This document shows positions 52,000 through 59,857 of a stretch of 64,000 nt of DNA, piece by piece. Made by a program: the position numbers and the translations under genes. The stretch's first letter is position 1. Each line of letters opens with the position of its first letter. The notes under the pieces are model-generated. The model made no database searches. It was not told the origin of the DNA and saw only the letters and a list, made by a program, of their open reading frames with translations. The DNA is from JBBQZO01 sp038207625 (GTDB taxonomy: Bacteria; Pseudomonadota; Gammaproteobacteria; Burkholderiales; Burkholderiaceae_D). The stretch spans positions 1 through 64,000 of the forward strand of contig JBBQZO010000004.1 of assembly GCA_038207625.1 (NCBI GenBank). Direction: 5' to 3'.

Positions 52000-52555
52000 C
52001 AGCAGGTCGGCGCCCAGCCGGCCACGCTTTCCGCTCACTGAGCGCGCCGCCCTGGCGCCGAATTTGTTTGCCCGCTCGGCGCCTGCGCGTGCCAACCCAT
52101 CCTCTTTTTCATCTGTTTTCAGCACGGATTCCGGTCCGCACCGCGCCCTCCTGAGCGCTGCGCGGCGCAGCCCGTTTGGGTGAATTGAAAGTCTTGCGTG
52201 CGACACAGAAAAACGTCCTGTGTTGAAATGGACTGTGTGGCAAGGTTTCCTGCGGATAGCTTGATATCGAACAACGTCGCGACTGCGCTGACCGATGTAG
52301 GTCATTGCAATAGCAGCTAATATTTGTTTGAAAGACAAGATCGTCGGAAGCGGGCGCCAAGTGCGACACAGTGTCTGCAATGCCTTTGCGTCGTTGGTGG
52401 CGCGCATACGAGACGGCGGGACGCTTAAGCTGAACTTCAGAAAGTTTTGTTTAAATGAAGGTCGATAGCGTTTATTTCGGGAACCTAGTCAGATGCACGA
52501 CGGTCTACTAGTTCGTATGAGAATCATTTCAATACTTACAGAGACGAGGATTATC
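52000..52555. other. Intergenic region, 556 bases
   Basis: No credible gene was seen. The second half is less GC-rich than its surroundings and probably holds the promoter of the HTH gene at 52556. No terminator with a T-run was found after 51999, and no RNA gene could be recognised. Confidence 0.45.
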
Positions 52556-52882
52556 ATGGCACATCATGCTCTAGCATCACAAGAAAGTTACAACCCCAAC
52601 CACCTGCTCGACATCCTGCTGGGAAAGATGCAGCTCAAGAACGACGCTGCCTTGTCGCGCATGCTCGAGGTGGCACCGCCGGTGATCAGCAAAATTCGTC
52701 ACCATCGCCTGCCGGTGGGGGCCTCGCTGCTGATTCGCATGCACGAAGTGACCGGCATGAGCATCCGCGACCTGCGTGACCTGATGGGTGACCGGCGCAC
52801 CAAGTACCGTCTGTCGGACGCCCAGGGTCGCCCCAAGGCCGAAGAAAAAGCGGAGACGACCTCGGCAAGTTATGCGCATTGA
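52556..52882 (+). CDS. Small HTH-like DNA-binding protein
   Basis: 108 residues from ATG 52556, with GACGAGGA upstream. NHLLDILLGKMQLKNDAALS, MLEVAPPVISKIRHHRLPVG and ASLLIRMHEVTGMSIRDLRD fit a Cro/C1-type helix-turn-helix, with the recognition helix around APPVISKIRHHR. The basic tail is low-complexity. It is likely a transcriptional regulator; targets are unknown. No phage or mobile genes flank it. Confidence 0.7.
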   Translation: MAHHALASQESYNPNHLLDILLGKMQLKNDAALSRMLEVAPPVISKIRHHRLPVGASLLIRMHEVTGMSIRDLRDLMGDRRTKYRLSDAQGRPKAEEKAETTSASYAH

Positions 52883-52893
52883 ACGCACGCGGT

Positions 52894-52924
52894 GCCACCG
52901 TCCATGTTTACCATGTCCGGTGGC
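52894..52924. terminator. Shared hairpin between convergent genes
   Basis: GCCACCG (52894-52900) pairs with CGGTGGC (52918-52924). It lies in the 47 bases between the convergent ends of the HTH gene and the HDOD gene and could stop transcription from both sides. Confidence 0.5.
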
Positions 52925-52929
52925 TCCCT

Positions 52930-53772
52930 CTAACTGAGCAGGGCGAGTGTAATCTCTTCGTATTGCAGTTCGGTTTCGCGAAACACCAGTAGATACGACT
53001 CTTCATTGAGTCCTAGGCCGGTCCATACGACCGGCGAGACAGGCGGCACCAGATCGTCATTATCCTGCACCAGATCGAGTGCATGCACGATGGCATCGGC
53101 CACATGAACGATCGCGGCCAAGAAACCGGCCCCGGGCGCTTCCGGGTCGTGATGGCCGGCGATGGCCAAGCGCATCGTGTCCGAAAAATTCCAATGTGCC
53201 GCCAGCGCCAGTCCGGCCGCCGCGTGGTCCACGCCCAACACTGTGCGTTCGGCCTCCAGCAGATAGCAATCATTGGCGGCGCGAAACTCCAGCGTCTGTT
53301 GATATTGCTGTGGAAACCCCGTCACCAGGACCAGTCGTCCGATATCGTGCAATAAGCCGGCTGTAAATGCGTAGTCCTGGTTCACGTGCAAGTGGCGCGC
53401 CAGGATCTTGCCGCACACGGCAGTGCCGATTGAATGGCGCCAGAATGCCTTGTGGTCGAAGCCGGCGCAGTGCCCTTCGGCGAAGCAGCCCGTCACGGCA
53501 GCGGCGGTGATCAGGTTGCGCGTGGTCTGAAAGCCCAGGTAAGTGATCGCCTGCTGGATCGTGGTGACCTTCACCTGCAGGCCATACAGCGAGGAGTTGA
53601 CCAGGCGCAGTGTCTTGGCCGTCAGCGCCTGATCATGCGACACTTTCTTGGCCAGCACGGAAATATCGACATCCTCCTGATCTATGCTGCTCAGCAATTC
53701 CATCACCACCGCCGGCAGCGACGGCAGGTCTTCCAGATTCTTGACCAGATCTGCGTCCGTGAGCAGCGTCAT
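52930..53772 (-). CDS. HDOD-domain signalling protein
   Basis: 280 residues. The HDOD pattern is clear: NLEDLPSLPAVVMELLSSID, VSHDQALTAKTLRLVNSSLY, ITYLGFQTTRNLITAAAV and AGLLHDIGRLVLV, with later HAAAGLALAAHW. HDOD proteins resemble HD phosphohydrolases but mostly lack the full metal site and act as signalling scaffolds for motility, biofilm or DNA uptake. The small upstream gene overlaps its start by four bases, so the two are translated together and probably function together. Confidence 0.9.
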   Translation of the reverse strand: MTLLTDADLVKNLEDLPSLPAVVMELLSSIDQEDVDISVLAKKVSHDQALTAKTLRLVNSSLYGLQVKVTTIQQAITYLGFQTTRNLITAAAVTGCFAEGHCAGFDHKAFWRHSIGTAVCGKILARHLHVNQDYAFTAGLLHDIGRLVLVTGFPQQYQQTLEFRAANDCYLLEAERTVLGVDHAAAGLALAAHWNFSDTMRLAIAGHHDPEAPGAGFLAAIVHVADAIVHALDLVQDNDDLVPPVSPVVWTGLGLNEESYLLVFRETELQYEEITLALLS

Positions 53773-54107
53773 GGCGCGACCTCGCGGTCCAGCCGAAAGT
53801 CTTCGATGTAGCGGCGCAGCGCGGTGCTGGCCCAGTCGTCCAGATTGTCCGGGTCGTGTTTGCGATACAGGTGCGCCAGACGGCGCTCGACGCCGTCATG
53901 GAGCTTGGTTTCGTCGTCCGCGCTGATTGGCGGGCAGGCAATGGGCAGCATATCCACGCCGTGGCGCGGCAGCAATGCGATGATCGCTTCGGTCAAAGCC
54001 GTACCTCGGGGCAGGAGCACCTGCCCTTGCGGGTCGAGCAACACATCTGACAAGATCATGCCTGGCGTGACGTCGGCCAGGGCTGTGTGGTGGTAGTTCG
54101 CTGTCAT
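53769..54107 (-). CDS. Small protein resembling the N-terminal module of HD-GYP proteins
   Basis: 112 residues from ATG 54107, with GGAGGG about eight bases upstream. The pattern PGMILSDVLLDPQGQVLLPR followed by GTALTEAIIALLPRHGVD resembles the module fused to the N-terminus of the HD-GYP-type protein at 5992-7344 (ATEDIFDARGMKLLAKGAQV). The C-terminal 40 residues are charged and helical. It overlaps the HDOD gene by ATGA. The two may act as subunits of what is elsewhere one protein. The family is otherwise uncharacterised. Confidence 0.75.
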   Translation of the reverse strand: MTANYHHTALADVTPGMILSDVLLDPQGQVLLPRGTALTEAIIALLPRHGVDMLPIACPPISADDETKLHDGVERRLAHLYRKHDPDNLDDWASTALRRYIEDFRLDREVAP

Positions 54108-54298
54108 GGCAATAACCCTCCGATGTGTCGATCTTACCATTGCCGTCAGGCGCTGTGCGGCGGCCAGGAATCTTTAGTTGAAACGGAGTTTTCTTGCCAA
54201 GCAGGGGCGCATCCCGTACATTGGAGAGCGCAGCGTGTTGCCGCTGCCACAGTCACGTTGTGTGCAATGCAGCGCGCAGCGCTTACCAGGAGCGGTTG

Positions 54299-55900
54299 AT
54301 GTTCAGCATCCAAGTTCAACTGAAACTGCTGTTCGTGGTGATCGTCACCGTGGTGCTGGCCATTTCCGGCACGCATACCCAATATTCGTTGGGCAAGGAC
54401 CTCGAGGCCAGCAATCTGCGCCTGCGCGAAGGTGTGCTTAAACGTTTGCAGATCAGCTTGCCGTCGGCGCTGTGGGATCTCGATAAGTCCAAGGTCGACA
54501 GCATCGTCGAGGCCGAGATGGCGCCCGAAGTGGTGTCGATCCGCGTGTTCGACACCTCGGTGGGGCTGTTTTCGGGCAAACGCCACCAAGCCGACGGGCG
54601 CATCACCGCCGTCGATCAATTGCCTGAGGCGCCAGGCATTCCCGTTGAGGCCAGCCTGGTATTCCAGGACGGCGGCTCGTCCAGTTCGGCGATCCGGCCG
54701 GTGGTGGTGGGCAAGGTCGTCATCAAGTTCAGCCGGGCCCAGATCGACGCCGCGCTGGCTGCCGAACTGACGCGCAAGGTGGCCGAGGTGCTGTTGCTCG
54801 ATATCATACTGGTGCTGGCGCTGTCGCTGAGCCTGCGCGTCGTGTTCGAGCCGCTGAAACAGTTGCGCGACGGCCTGTTCGACCTGGCCACGCGCGGCAG
54901 TGACGAAGTCGAGGAGTTGCCGGAGACCCGGCGCGACGAACTGGGCGACGTGATCCGCGGCTTCAACCAGATCCAGCGTCGCCTCAAGTCGACCATCGCG
55001 CGCATCCGCGAGGCCGAGGACGCGGCACGCCGCTCGGCCCAGCAAACGGCACAGGCGATGCAGGACTTGCGCCAGACCCAGGAGTCACTGCTGCAGTCGG
55101 AGCGGTTGGCCTCGCTGGGCGGCTTGGTGGCCGGCGTGGCGCACGAGATCAATACCCCGGTGGGCATCGCGCTGACCAGCGCCTCGGTGCTCAAGGCCGC
55201 CACCGACGAGATCGTCACCGCCGTCAACAGCACCGGGCTGAAGAAGTCCGAGATCATGCGCTACCTCGACACGGCGACTGAAAGCGCGCGCCTGATCATG
55301 AACAACGCCTACCGCGCGGCGCACCTGATCCACAGCTTCAAGCAAATCGCCGTCGACCAGACCAGCGAGGTGCGCCGTCCGTTCGCGCTGCGGGAATACA
55401 TCGACGAGATCGTCTCTAGCCTGCAGCCGAAGTTGAAGAAGACGGCACTGCATGTCGAGATCATTTGTCCCGAGTCGATCATCCTCGACAGCTATCCGGG
55501 CGCGTTTGCCCAGGTGATCACCAACCTGACCTTGAACTGCGTCGAACACGCGTTCGACAGCGACACCCCAGGCACGATCAAGATCACGGCCCGGCTGGAG
55601 GGCGACCTGGTGGTGCTCGACCTGCACGACAACGGGCGCGGCATCGCGCCCGAACTGCTCGACCGCATTTTCGATCCCTTCTTCACCACCCGGCGCGGCC
55701 AGGGCGGCACCGGGCTGGGCCTGAACATCGTCTACAACCTGATCGCCAAGCAGTTCGCCGGCAGCATCGCGGTGACCAGCGCGCTGGGGCAGGGCACCCA
55801 TTTCGCGCTGCGCTTTCCGCGCGTGACGCCCCAGGCCGGTACCCATGAAGCTGCGCTGGCCGCCGCCGCCCAGCCCGACACCAGCGGCATCCACATCTAG
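54299..55900 (+). CDS. Membrane sensor histidine kinase
   Basis: 533 residues from ATG 54299, with CAGGAGCG upstream. A first membrane helix (LLFVVIVTVVLAISG), a periplasmic sensor of about 140 residues and a second helix (LLLDIILVLALSLSLRVVF) lead to a HAMP-like region and coiled coil. Then come the phosphoacceptor His282 in GVAHEINTPVGIAL and the ATPase boxes NLTLNCVEHAF, DNGRGIAPELLDRIFDPFFT and GGTGLGLNIVYNL. The H-box HEINTP resembles kinases such as those of the DctB/NtrB-like class. No response regulator gene is adjacent. It is divergent from the HDOD pair. Confidence 0.93.
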   Translation: MFSIQVQLKLLFVVIVTVVLAISGTHTQYSLGKDLEASNLRLREGVLKRLQISLPSALWDLDKSKVDSIVEAEMAPEVVSIRVFDTSVGLFSGKRHQADGRITAVDQLPEAPGIPVEASLVFQDGGSSSSAIRPVVVGKVVIKFSRAQIDAALAAELTRKVAEVLLLDIILVLALSLSLRVVFEPLKQLRDGLFDLATRGSDEVEELPETRRDELGDVIRGFNQIQRRLKSTIARIREAEDAARRSAQQTAQAMQDLRQTQESLLQSERLASLGGLVAGVAHEINTPVGIALTSASVLKAATDEIVTAVNSTGLKKSEIMRYLDTATESARLIMNNAYRAAHLIHSFKQIAVDQTSEVRRPFALREYIDEIVSSLQPKLKKTALHVEIICPESIILDSYPGAFAQVITNLTLNCVEHAFDSDTPGTIKITARLEGDLVVLDLHDNGRGIAPELLDRIFDPFFTTRRGQGGTGLGLNIVYNLIAKQFAGSIAVTSALGQGTHFALRFPRVTPQAGTHEAALAAAAQPDTSGIHI

Positions 55901-56024
55901 CGCGGGCGTGGCCGCTGTGCGTTCAGCAGGAAAGCGCATTTTCTTGTATTCTCGCTATGCTTGGCCGCAGTGCGCGCGGTCCCGTTCGCACCGTCCGTCT
56001 TTTATTGAACGCTGAAAGCGCCTC

Positions 56025-56882
56025 ATGACACGCCAACCATTTTCCCTGCGCGCCCTGGGTGCGAGCCTGTTGCTGGCCGGCTGCGCCAGCGCTGGCGCGG
56101 CCAATCCGAGCGTAGCGGCGCTGCGCGTGTACCTGTTCGATTGCGGCAGCATCGACGTGAGCGACGTTTCCACATTCAGTCCCGGTGTGCATGTCGGCCA
56201 GGCCAAAGTGCTGACCGACACCTGTTACCTGATCGCCCATCCGCAGGGCACGCTGATGTGGGATACCGGCTTTGGCGATGCGCTCGCGGCGCTGCCCGAT
56301 GGCAAACAAGTCAGTCCCGTGTTCCATGTGCGCCTGAACAAGCCGCTGGCCACCCAGTTCAAGGAAATCGGCTATGCGCCGGACGCGGTCACCTATCTGG
56401 GCCTGTCGCATATGCATTTCGACCATATCGGCAATGTCGGCCAGTTCCCGCGTGCCACGCTGTTGATGCAAACGGAAGAGTATGCGTTTTCCCTCGGTCC
56501 TGACGCAGCCAAGTTTGGCAACGATCCGCTCACCTATCCGACGCTGGGCGCCAATCCCGTCAAGCGGCTCAGTGGCGACCTGGACGTGTTCGGCGACGGC
56601 AGCGTCGTCATCAAGCGCGCGCTTGGCCACACGCCGGGTCATCAGATGTTGTACCTGAAACTGCCCAGGACGGGCAACGTGCTGGTGTCGGGCGACATGG
56701 CGCATTTCACCGAAAACTGGCAGCAGCGCCGCGTGCCGGGCTTTAATTTTGACAAGGAACAGTCCTTGAAGACGATGAACGACAGCGCCGCCTTCCTCAA
56801 GGACAATCACGCCACCTTGTGGATCCAGCACGACGCCGAGCAGAATGCCGCACTCAAGCATGCGCCCGCGTTCTACGAATAG
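56025..56882 (+). CDS. Metallo-beta-lactamase-fold lipoprotein (AHL lactonase-like)
   Basis: 285 residues. The N-terminus ends in the lipobox LLLAGC (Cys20), so the mature protein should be a lipoprotein. The zinc motif SHMHFDHIGN supplies His129, His131, Asp133 and His134; later GHTPGHQMLYLKLP and VSGDMAHF give further ligands. The spacing resembles the N-acyl-homoserine lactonase group, which opens quorum-sensing lactones, but other lactonases or esterases share this pattern. The gene precedes the DUF1697 gene by 11 bases. Confidence 0.85.
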   Translation: MTRQPFSLRALGASLLLAGCASAGAANPSVAALRVYLFDCGSIDVSDVSTFSPGVHVGQAKVLTDTCYLIAHPQGTLMWDTGFGDALAALPDGKQVSPVFHVRLNKPLATQFKEIGYAPDAVTYLGLSHMHFDHIGNVGQFPRATLLMQTEEYAFSLGPDAAKFGNDPLTYPTLGANPVKRLSGDLDVFGDGSVVIKRALGHTPGHQMLYLKLPRTGNVLVSGDMAHFTENWQQRRVPGFNFDKEQSLKTMNDSAAFLKDNHATLWIQHDAEQNAALKHAPAFYE

Positions 56883-56893
56883 GCACAGACAAC

Positions 56894-57433
56894 ATGGCCG
56901 TGCAACGCCAGATCGCCCTGTTACGTGGCATTAACGTCGGACGCGCCAAGCGCATCGCGATGGCCGATTTGCGCGCACTGGTGAGCGCACTCGGCTATCG
57001 CGACGTGCGCACGCTGCTCAACAGCGGCAACGTGGTGTTCGACAGCGATGGCGTACCGGCCAACGAGAGTGCGCGCCGCATCGAGCAGGCGGTGCTGGCG
57101 CAACTGGGCGTGGGCGCGCGTGTTTGCGTGCTCAGCGCCGCCGAGCTGGCGCTGGTGGTGGCGCAAAACACGCTGCTGCCGGTGGCCGAGCACGCGCGCC
57201 TGTTAGCCTTTATTCTCAGTAAGCCTGATGACCGCGCGTTGGTACTGCCCTTGCTTGAGCGCGACTGGCAGCCTGAAGCACTGGCACTGGGGCAGCATGC
57301 GGTCTACCTGTGGTGCGCCGACGGCATTCTGGCCAGCCGCGCCGCGGTGCCGCTGGGCAAGCTGTTAGGCGATGCGACGACCGCGCGCAACTGGGCCACC
57401 GTCCTCAAGCTGAACGCGCTGGCCACTGCTTGA
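56894..57433 (+). CDS. DUF1697 family protein
   Basis: 179 residues from ATG 56894. The family start QIALLRGINVGRAKRIAMAD, LGYRDVRTLLNSGNVVFDS and the end GDATTARNWATVLKLNAL are characteristic. Function is not known; it is a soluble cytoplasmic protein. It is probably cotranscribed with the lipoprotein gene before it. Confidence 0.92.
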   Translation: MAVQRQIALLRGINVGRAKRIAMADLRALVSALGYRDVRTLLNSGNVVFDSDGVPANESARRIEQAVLAQLGVGARVCVLSAAELALVVAQNTLLPVAEHARLLAFILSKPDDRALVLPLLERDWQPEALALGQHAVYLWCADGILASRAAVPLGKLLGDATTARNWATVLKLNALATA

Positions 57434-57595
57434 CGCGGGCGTGCGCAGGCGCTGGCAAACATGGCGTGCACGTGTCCATTGGTGTCATAATTCCAGAACC
57501 GCCAGTTACTTGGCTAGCCCGGGCTGCGCTAGAATGAAGGCCAGATGGCGCTGTACGCAGCGCGTTTTCAGCGGCACGCGACATGACTAGGCGAT

Positions 57596-57784
57596 ATGGA
57601 TAAAGAATTAATCAAAGGGGTGCTGATCTTCGTCGGCGCCGTCGTGCTGATCGCGGGCCTGTTCATGATGGTATCCGAATCGGGCCCGGACAAGGCCGAG
57701 TGCATCGCCGATGCGCTCAAGGCCCATATCCCGGTCGGTAATATCGACAAGGTGTGCCGACTGAGCGGCCCGTCGGCGAATTAG
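57596..57784 (+). CDS. Small single-pass membrane protein
   Basis: 62 residues from ATG 57596. One hydrophobic helix (VLIFVGAVVLIAGLFMMV) is followed by a short soluble tail with two Cys (KAECIADALK and DKVCRL), which could form a disulfide outside the cytoplasm. No clear ribosome-binding site is visible, only AGGCGA. It is not a recognised family. Confidence 0.5.
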   Translation: MDKELIKGVLIFVGAVVLIAGLFMMVSESGPDKAECIADALKAHIPVGNIDKVCRLSGPSAN

Positions 57785-57832
57785 CGCAAACCAATCTGCG
57801 GCGCACGGCGCTGGGTGCGCGTGCGCGCCGAT

Positions 57833-58156
57833 CTACTCGGTGAATCGTTCGACGCTGGTGCGATTGGCGCGATAGCCGATCAGGCACAGACCAAGCAACA
57901 TCATGGCGAACACCTCTGGCTCGGGTACGGGCGAGACGGCAGGGTCGATCTGGGGCGCTTTGGCGGCTACGGCAGGGTCGGGCAGGGCGTCGCATTCCGG
58001 TTCGGTCGCACTGACGGGGCAGCCGGACTCGGCCGGCGCGCTGGCGCCGGGCTGGAGGCTGGTGCCGACGGGAGCGGTAGCGGCAGCGGCCTGGGCCGCG
58101 CCGCCTGACGCCAGTGCAATCAGCACGATGACGCGCGCAAGAATGCTTGTTTTCAC
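57833..58156 (-). CDS. Very short PEP-CTERM protein
   Basis: 107 residues from GTG 58156, with AAGGA eight bases upstream. A signal peptide (SILARVIVLIALASGGAAQA), an Ala/Pro-rich stretch with two Cys (ESGCPVSATEPECD) and the C-terminal sorting signal VPEPEVFAMMLLGLCLIGYR plus a basic end are present. PEP-CTERM proteins are cut and anchored by exosortase in strains that make exopolysaccharide. The mature protein would have only about 60 residues. No exosortase gene is in the window. Confidence 0.85.
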   Translation of the reverse strand: MKTSILARVIVLIALASGGAAQAAAATAPVGTSLQPGASAPAESGCPVSATEPECDALPDPAVAAKAPQIDPAVSPVPEPEVFAMMLLGLCLIGYRANRTSVERFTE

Positions 58157-58336
58157 GATCGATTCCTTGTTGTTGTTCGGGGTATTGCCTGCAAGCACCG
58201 GCGCCTTGCGAAAGCGCGTCGGCGCCACCGCTGATGGAACGCCATCTGCGTATGTCGAATAACTTAATTAAAACACATTTAATAAAATTTTGATATCGAA
58301 ATCGTCGCGAACGCGCACGATGTTTGACGCCGTGCA

Positions 58337-58365
58337 GATCCGGTGCGGCATTGCCGCACCGGATC
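58337..58365 (-). terminator. Perfect 13-bp hairpin after the C39/barrel operon
   Basis: GATCCGGTGCGGC (58337-58349) and GCCGCACCGGATC (58353-58365) pair perfectly around ATT, ten bases past the stop of the last operon gene on the minus strand. No strong T-run follows. Confidence 0.65.
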
Positions 58366-58374
58366 CGGCCGGGT

Positions 58375-59154
58375 TCAGTGGCTGCTGATGGTGATGGTGG
58401 TGCCGCGCAAATCGATGTTCTTGATGTCGATGCTGCCAAAGCTGGGGCCGCTGGTGGCGCCCTTGACGCGGATGTTCTGGAAGCTGATCAGGCCGATCGT
58501 GCTGGGCAGGCGCAGCGTCACCGAGCCGTCCTTGTTGAGGATCGCTTGCGAGTTGGCCGGGTCGTACACCACGTCCTTGATGGTCGTTTGCGCGCCCAGC
58601 ACCATCGACAGCGGATTGAACAGCTTGGCCAGCTCGCCCAGCACTTGCACGCCGTCGCCCTTGGTCATATGCAGTGCCGTACCGAGCGCGTCGATGCCGC
58701 TGTTGCGCTGGGCCTGGCTTTCCAGCCATTGCTGGGCCATTGCCACGTGTTCGCGCAGCGCTTCCTCAGGCAGACCCTGGGCCGCCACCTCGCCCATTTC
58801 TTCTTCGCTCAAGGCTTGCAGGTGACCGCTGGCGCCGCTGCCGCGTTCGGGCGAGAGCACGCGCGCGGCGGCCACCGTGACCGGCGCGGCGATCACCGCC
58901 GCGTAGGCTTGCAGGGGACCGAGCAGAGCGGTGGCGACCGTGGCGGCCAGGCGCAAATTGCGCTGGCGCCGCATCGCGCCCTGGATCTGGCGGTCGGTAA
59001 TGACTTTCCATTCGGCCAAAACCTCACCGAGGCGCTGACCGGTTTTGCTCTGCTGCACAATGGCATCATTGAGCTGCTGTTCGGAAATGAGCTTTTTCCC
59101 GATCAGAATCTGACCAAGCTGGGATTTCTGTTGATTCTGTTTCAGCCAATCCAT
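58375..59154 (-). CDS. GspE/MshE N-domain protein with internal signal-like segment (FilA-like)
   Basis: 259 residues with GAGGGG upstream of ATG 59154. Residues 12-57 (LGQILIGKKLISEQQLNDAI to WKVITDRQI) match the N-terminal domain of type II secretion and MSHA ATPases, which in some proteins binds cyclic di-GMP. There is no ATPase. Met61 opens a segment that reads like a complete signal peptide (MRRQRNLRLAATVATALLGP, then LQAYA). Residues 113-127 (QALSEEEMGEVAAQG) look like the leader motif of C39-processed peptides and the start of FilA-type pilus-system proteins. The last 70 residues are beta-rich (GSIDIKNIDLRGTTITISSH). It may be the exported substrate of this operon; that is inference. 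Confidence 0.7.
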   Translation of the reverse strand: MDWLKQNQQKSQLGQILIGKKLISEQQLNDAIVQQSKTGQRLGEVLAEWKVITDRQIQGAMRRQRNLRLAATVATALLGPLQAYAAVIAAPVTVAAARVLSPERGSGASGHLQALSEEEMGEVAAQGLPEEALREHVAMAQQWLESQAQRNSGIDALGTALHMTKGDGVQVLGELAKLFNPLSMVLGAQTTIKDVVYDPANSQAILNKDGSVTLRLPSTIGLISFQNIRVKGATSGPSFGSIDIKNIDLRGTTITISSH

Positions 59155-59233
59155 TGTGCGCCCCTCAAAGAGTTGATTTCCTGTCGCCGGCCCAGCGCGT
59201 CATGGCGATCCCACCATGTTGTGCCGGCGCGTA

Positions 59234-59833
59234 TTATGGCGCGATCGCCGCACGCATGCGCAAACCTATATGTTGCTGCAATTCGCTCAACTTCGGATTG
59301 ATCTGGGGACCGGTTGCCTTGCTGACGCCCTCGCCCAGGGTCTTTTGTATTTCCGGCAACAGCGCCTCGAATTTGGCCTTGACCGGCGACTCAAGCAACA
59401 CGATCAGGGCGCGCAACTCGTCCTCGCTGAAGCGTTGCGCCAGCAGCGGCGCGATGCTGGCATCGACCTGCTGCTGGGTGCTGGCACGCACCACGGGGCC
59501 CGCTTCAGCCCAGAATTTGGCGGCATCGGCATTGATTTCCTTCATCGTCGCCTCCTGCTTTTCCTCGCTGACGCGCCCTTGCAATAGTGAGCGTGCCTGG
59601 CGCAAGGCTTCCGCTACCGGCGTTTGCAACATGGCCATGCCAACCCCCTCCATCGGCATCTTGGTCAGCACCCGCTGCACCAGGGCCAGCTTGGCAGCCG
59701 ACACGGGTAGCGCATGCGCCGCAACGGGCGCCGGCGCGCCGCTAGCCGAGGGCGCGCGCGGTGCGGGCGCGGTCTGGCAAGTGGCCGACCCGACGGCGGT
59801 CAGGGCTAAAAATGCAAAAATGAACTTAAGCAT
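59234..59833 (-). CDS. Exported DUF2059-like protein
   Basis: 199 residues with a signal peptide (KFIFAFLALTAVGSA). The C-terminal half (AQRFSEDELRALIVLLESPV) has the ordering of DUF2059 proteins, a periplasmic helical family without known function. The N-terminal mature part is Ala/Pro-rich. It lies between the FadL-like gene (24 bases) and the GspE-domain gene (79 bases) in the operon. Confidence 0.7.
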   Translation of the reverse strand: MLKFIFAFLALTAVGSATCQTAPAPRAPSASGAPAPVAAHALPVSAAKLALVQRVLTKMPMEGVGMAMLQTPVAEALRQARSLLQGRVSEEKQEATMKEINADAAKFWAEAGPVVRASTQQQVDASIAPLLAQRFSEDELRALIVLLESPVKAKFEALLPEIQKTLGEGVSKATGPQINPKLSELQQHIGLRMRAAIAP

Positions 59834-59857
59834 ACAACATCTCCAGAGGAAATTTAA

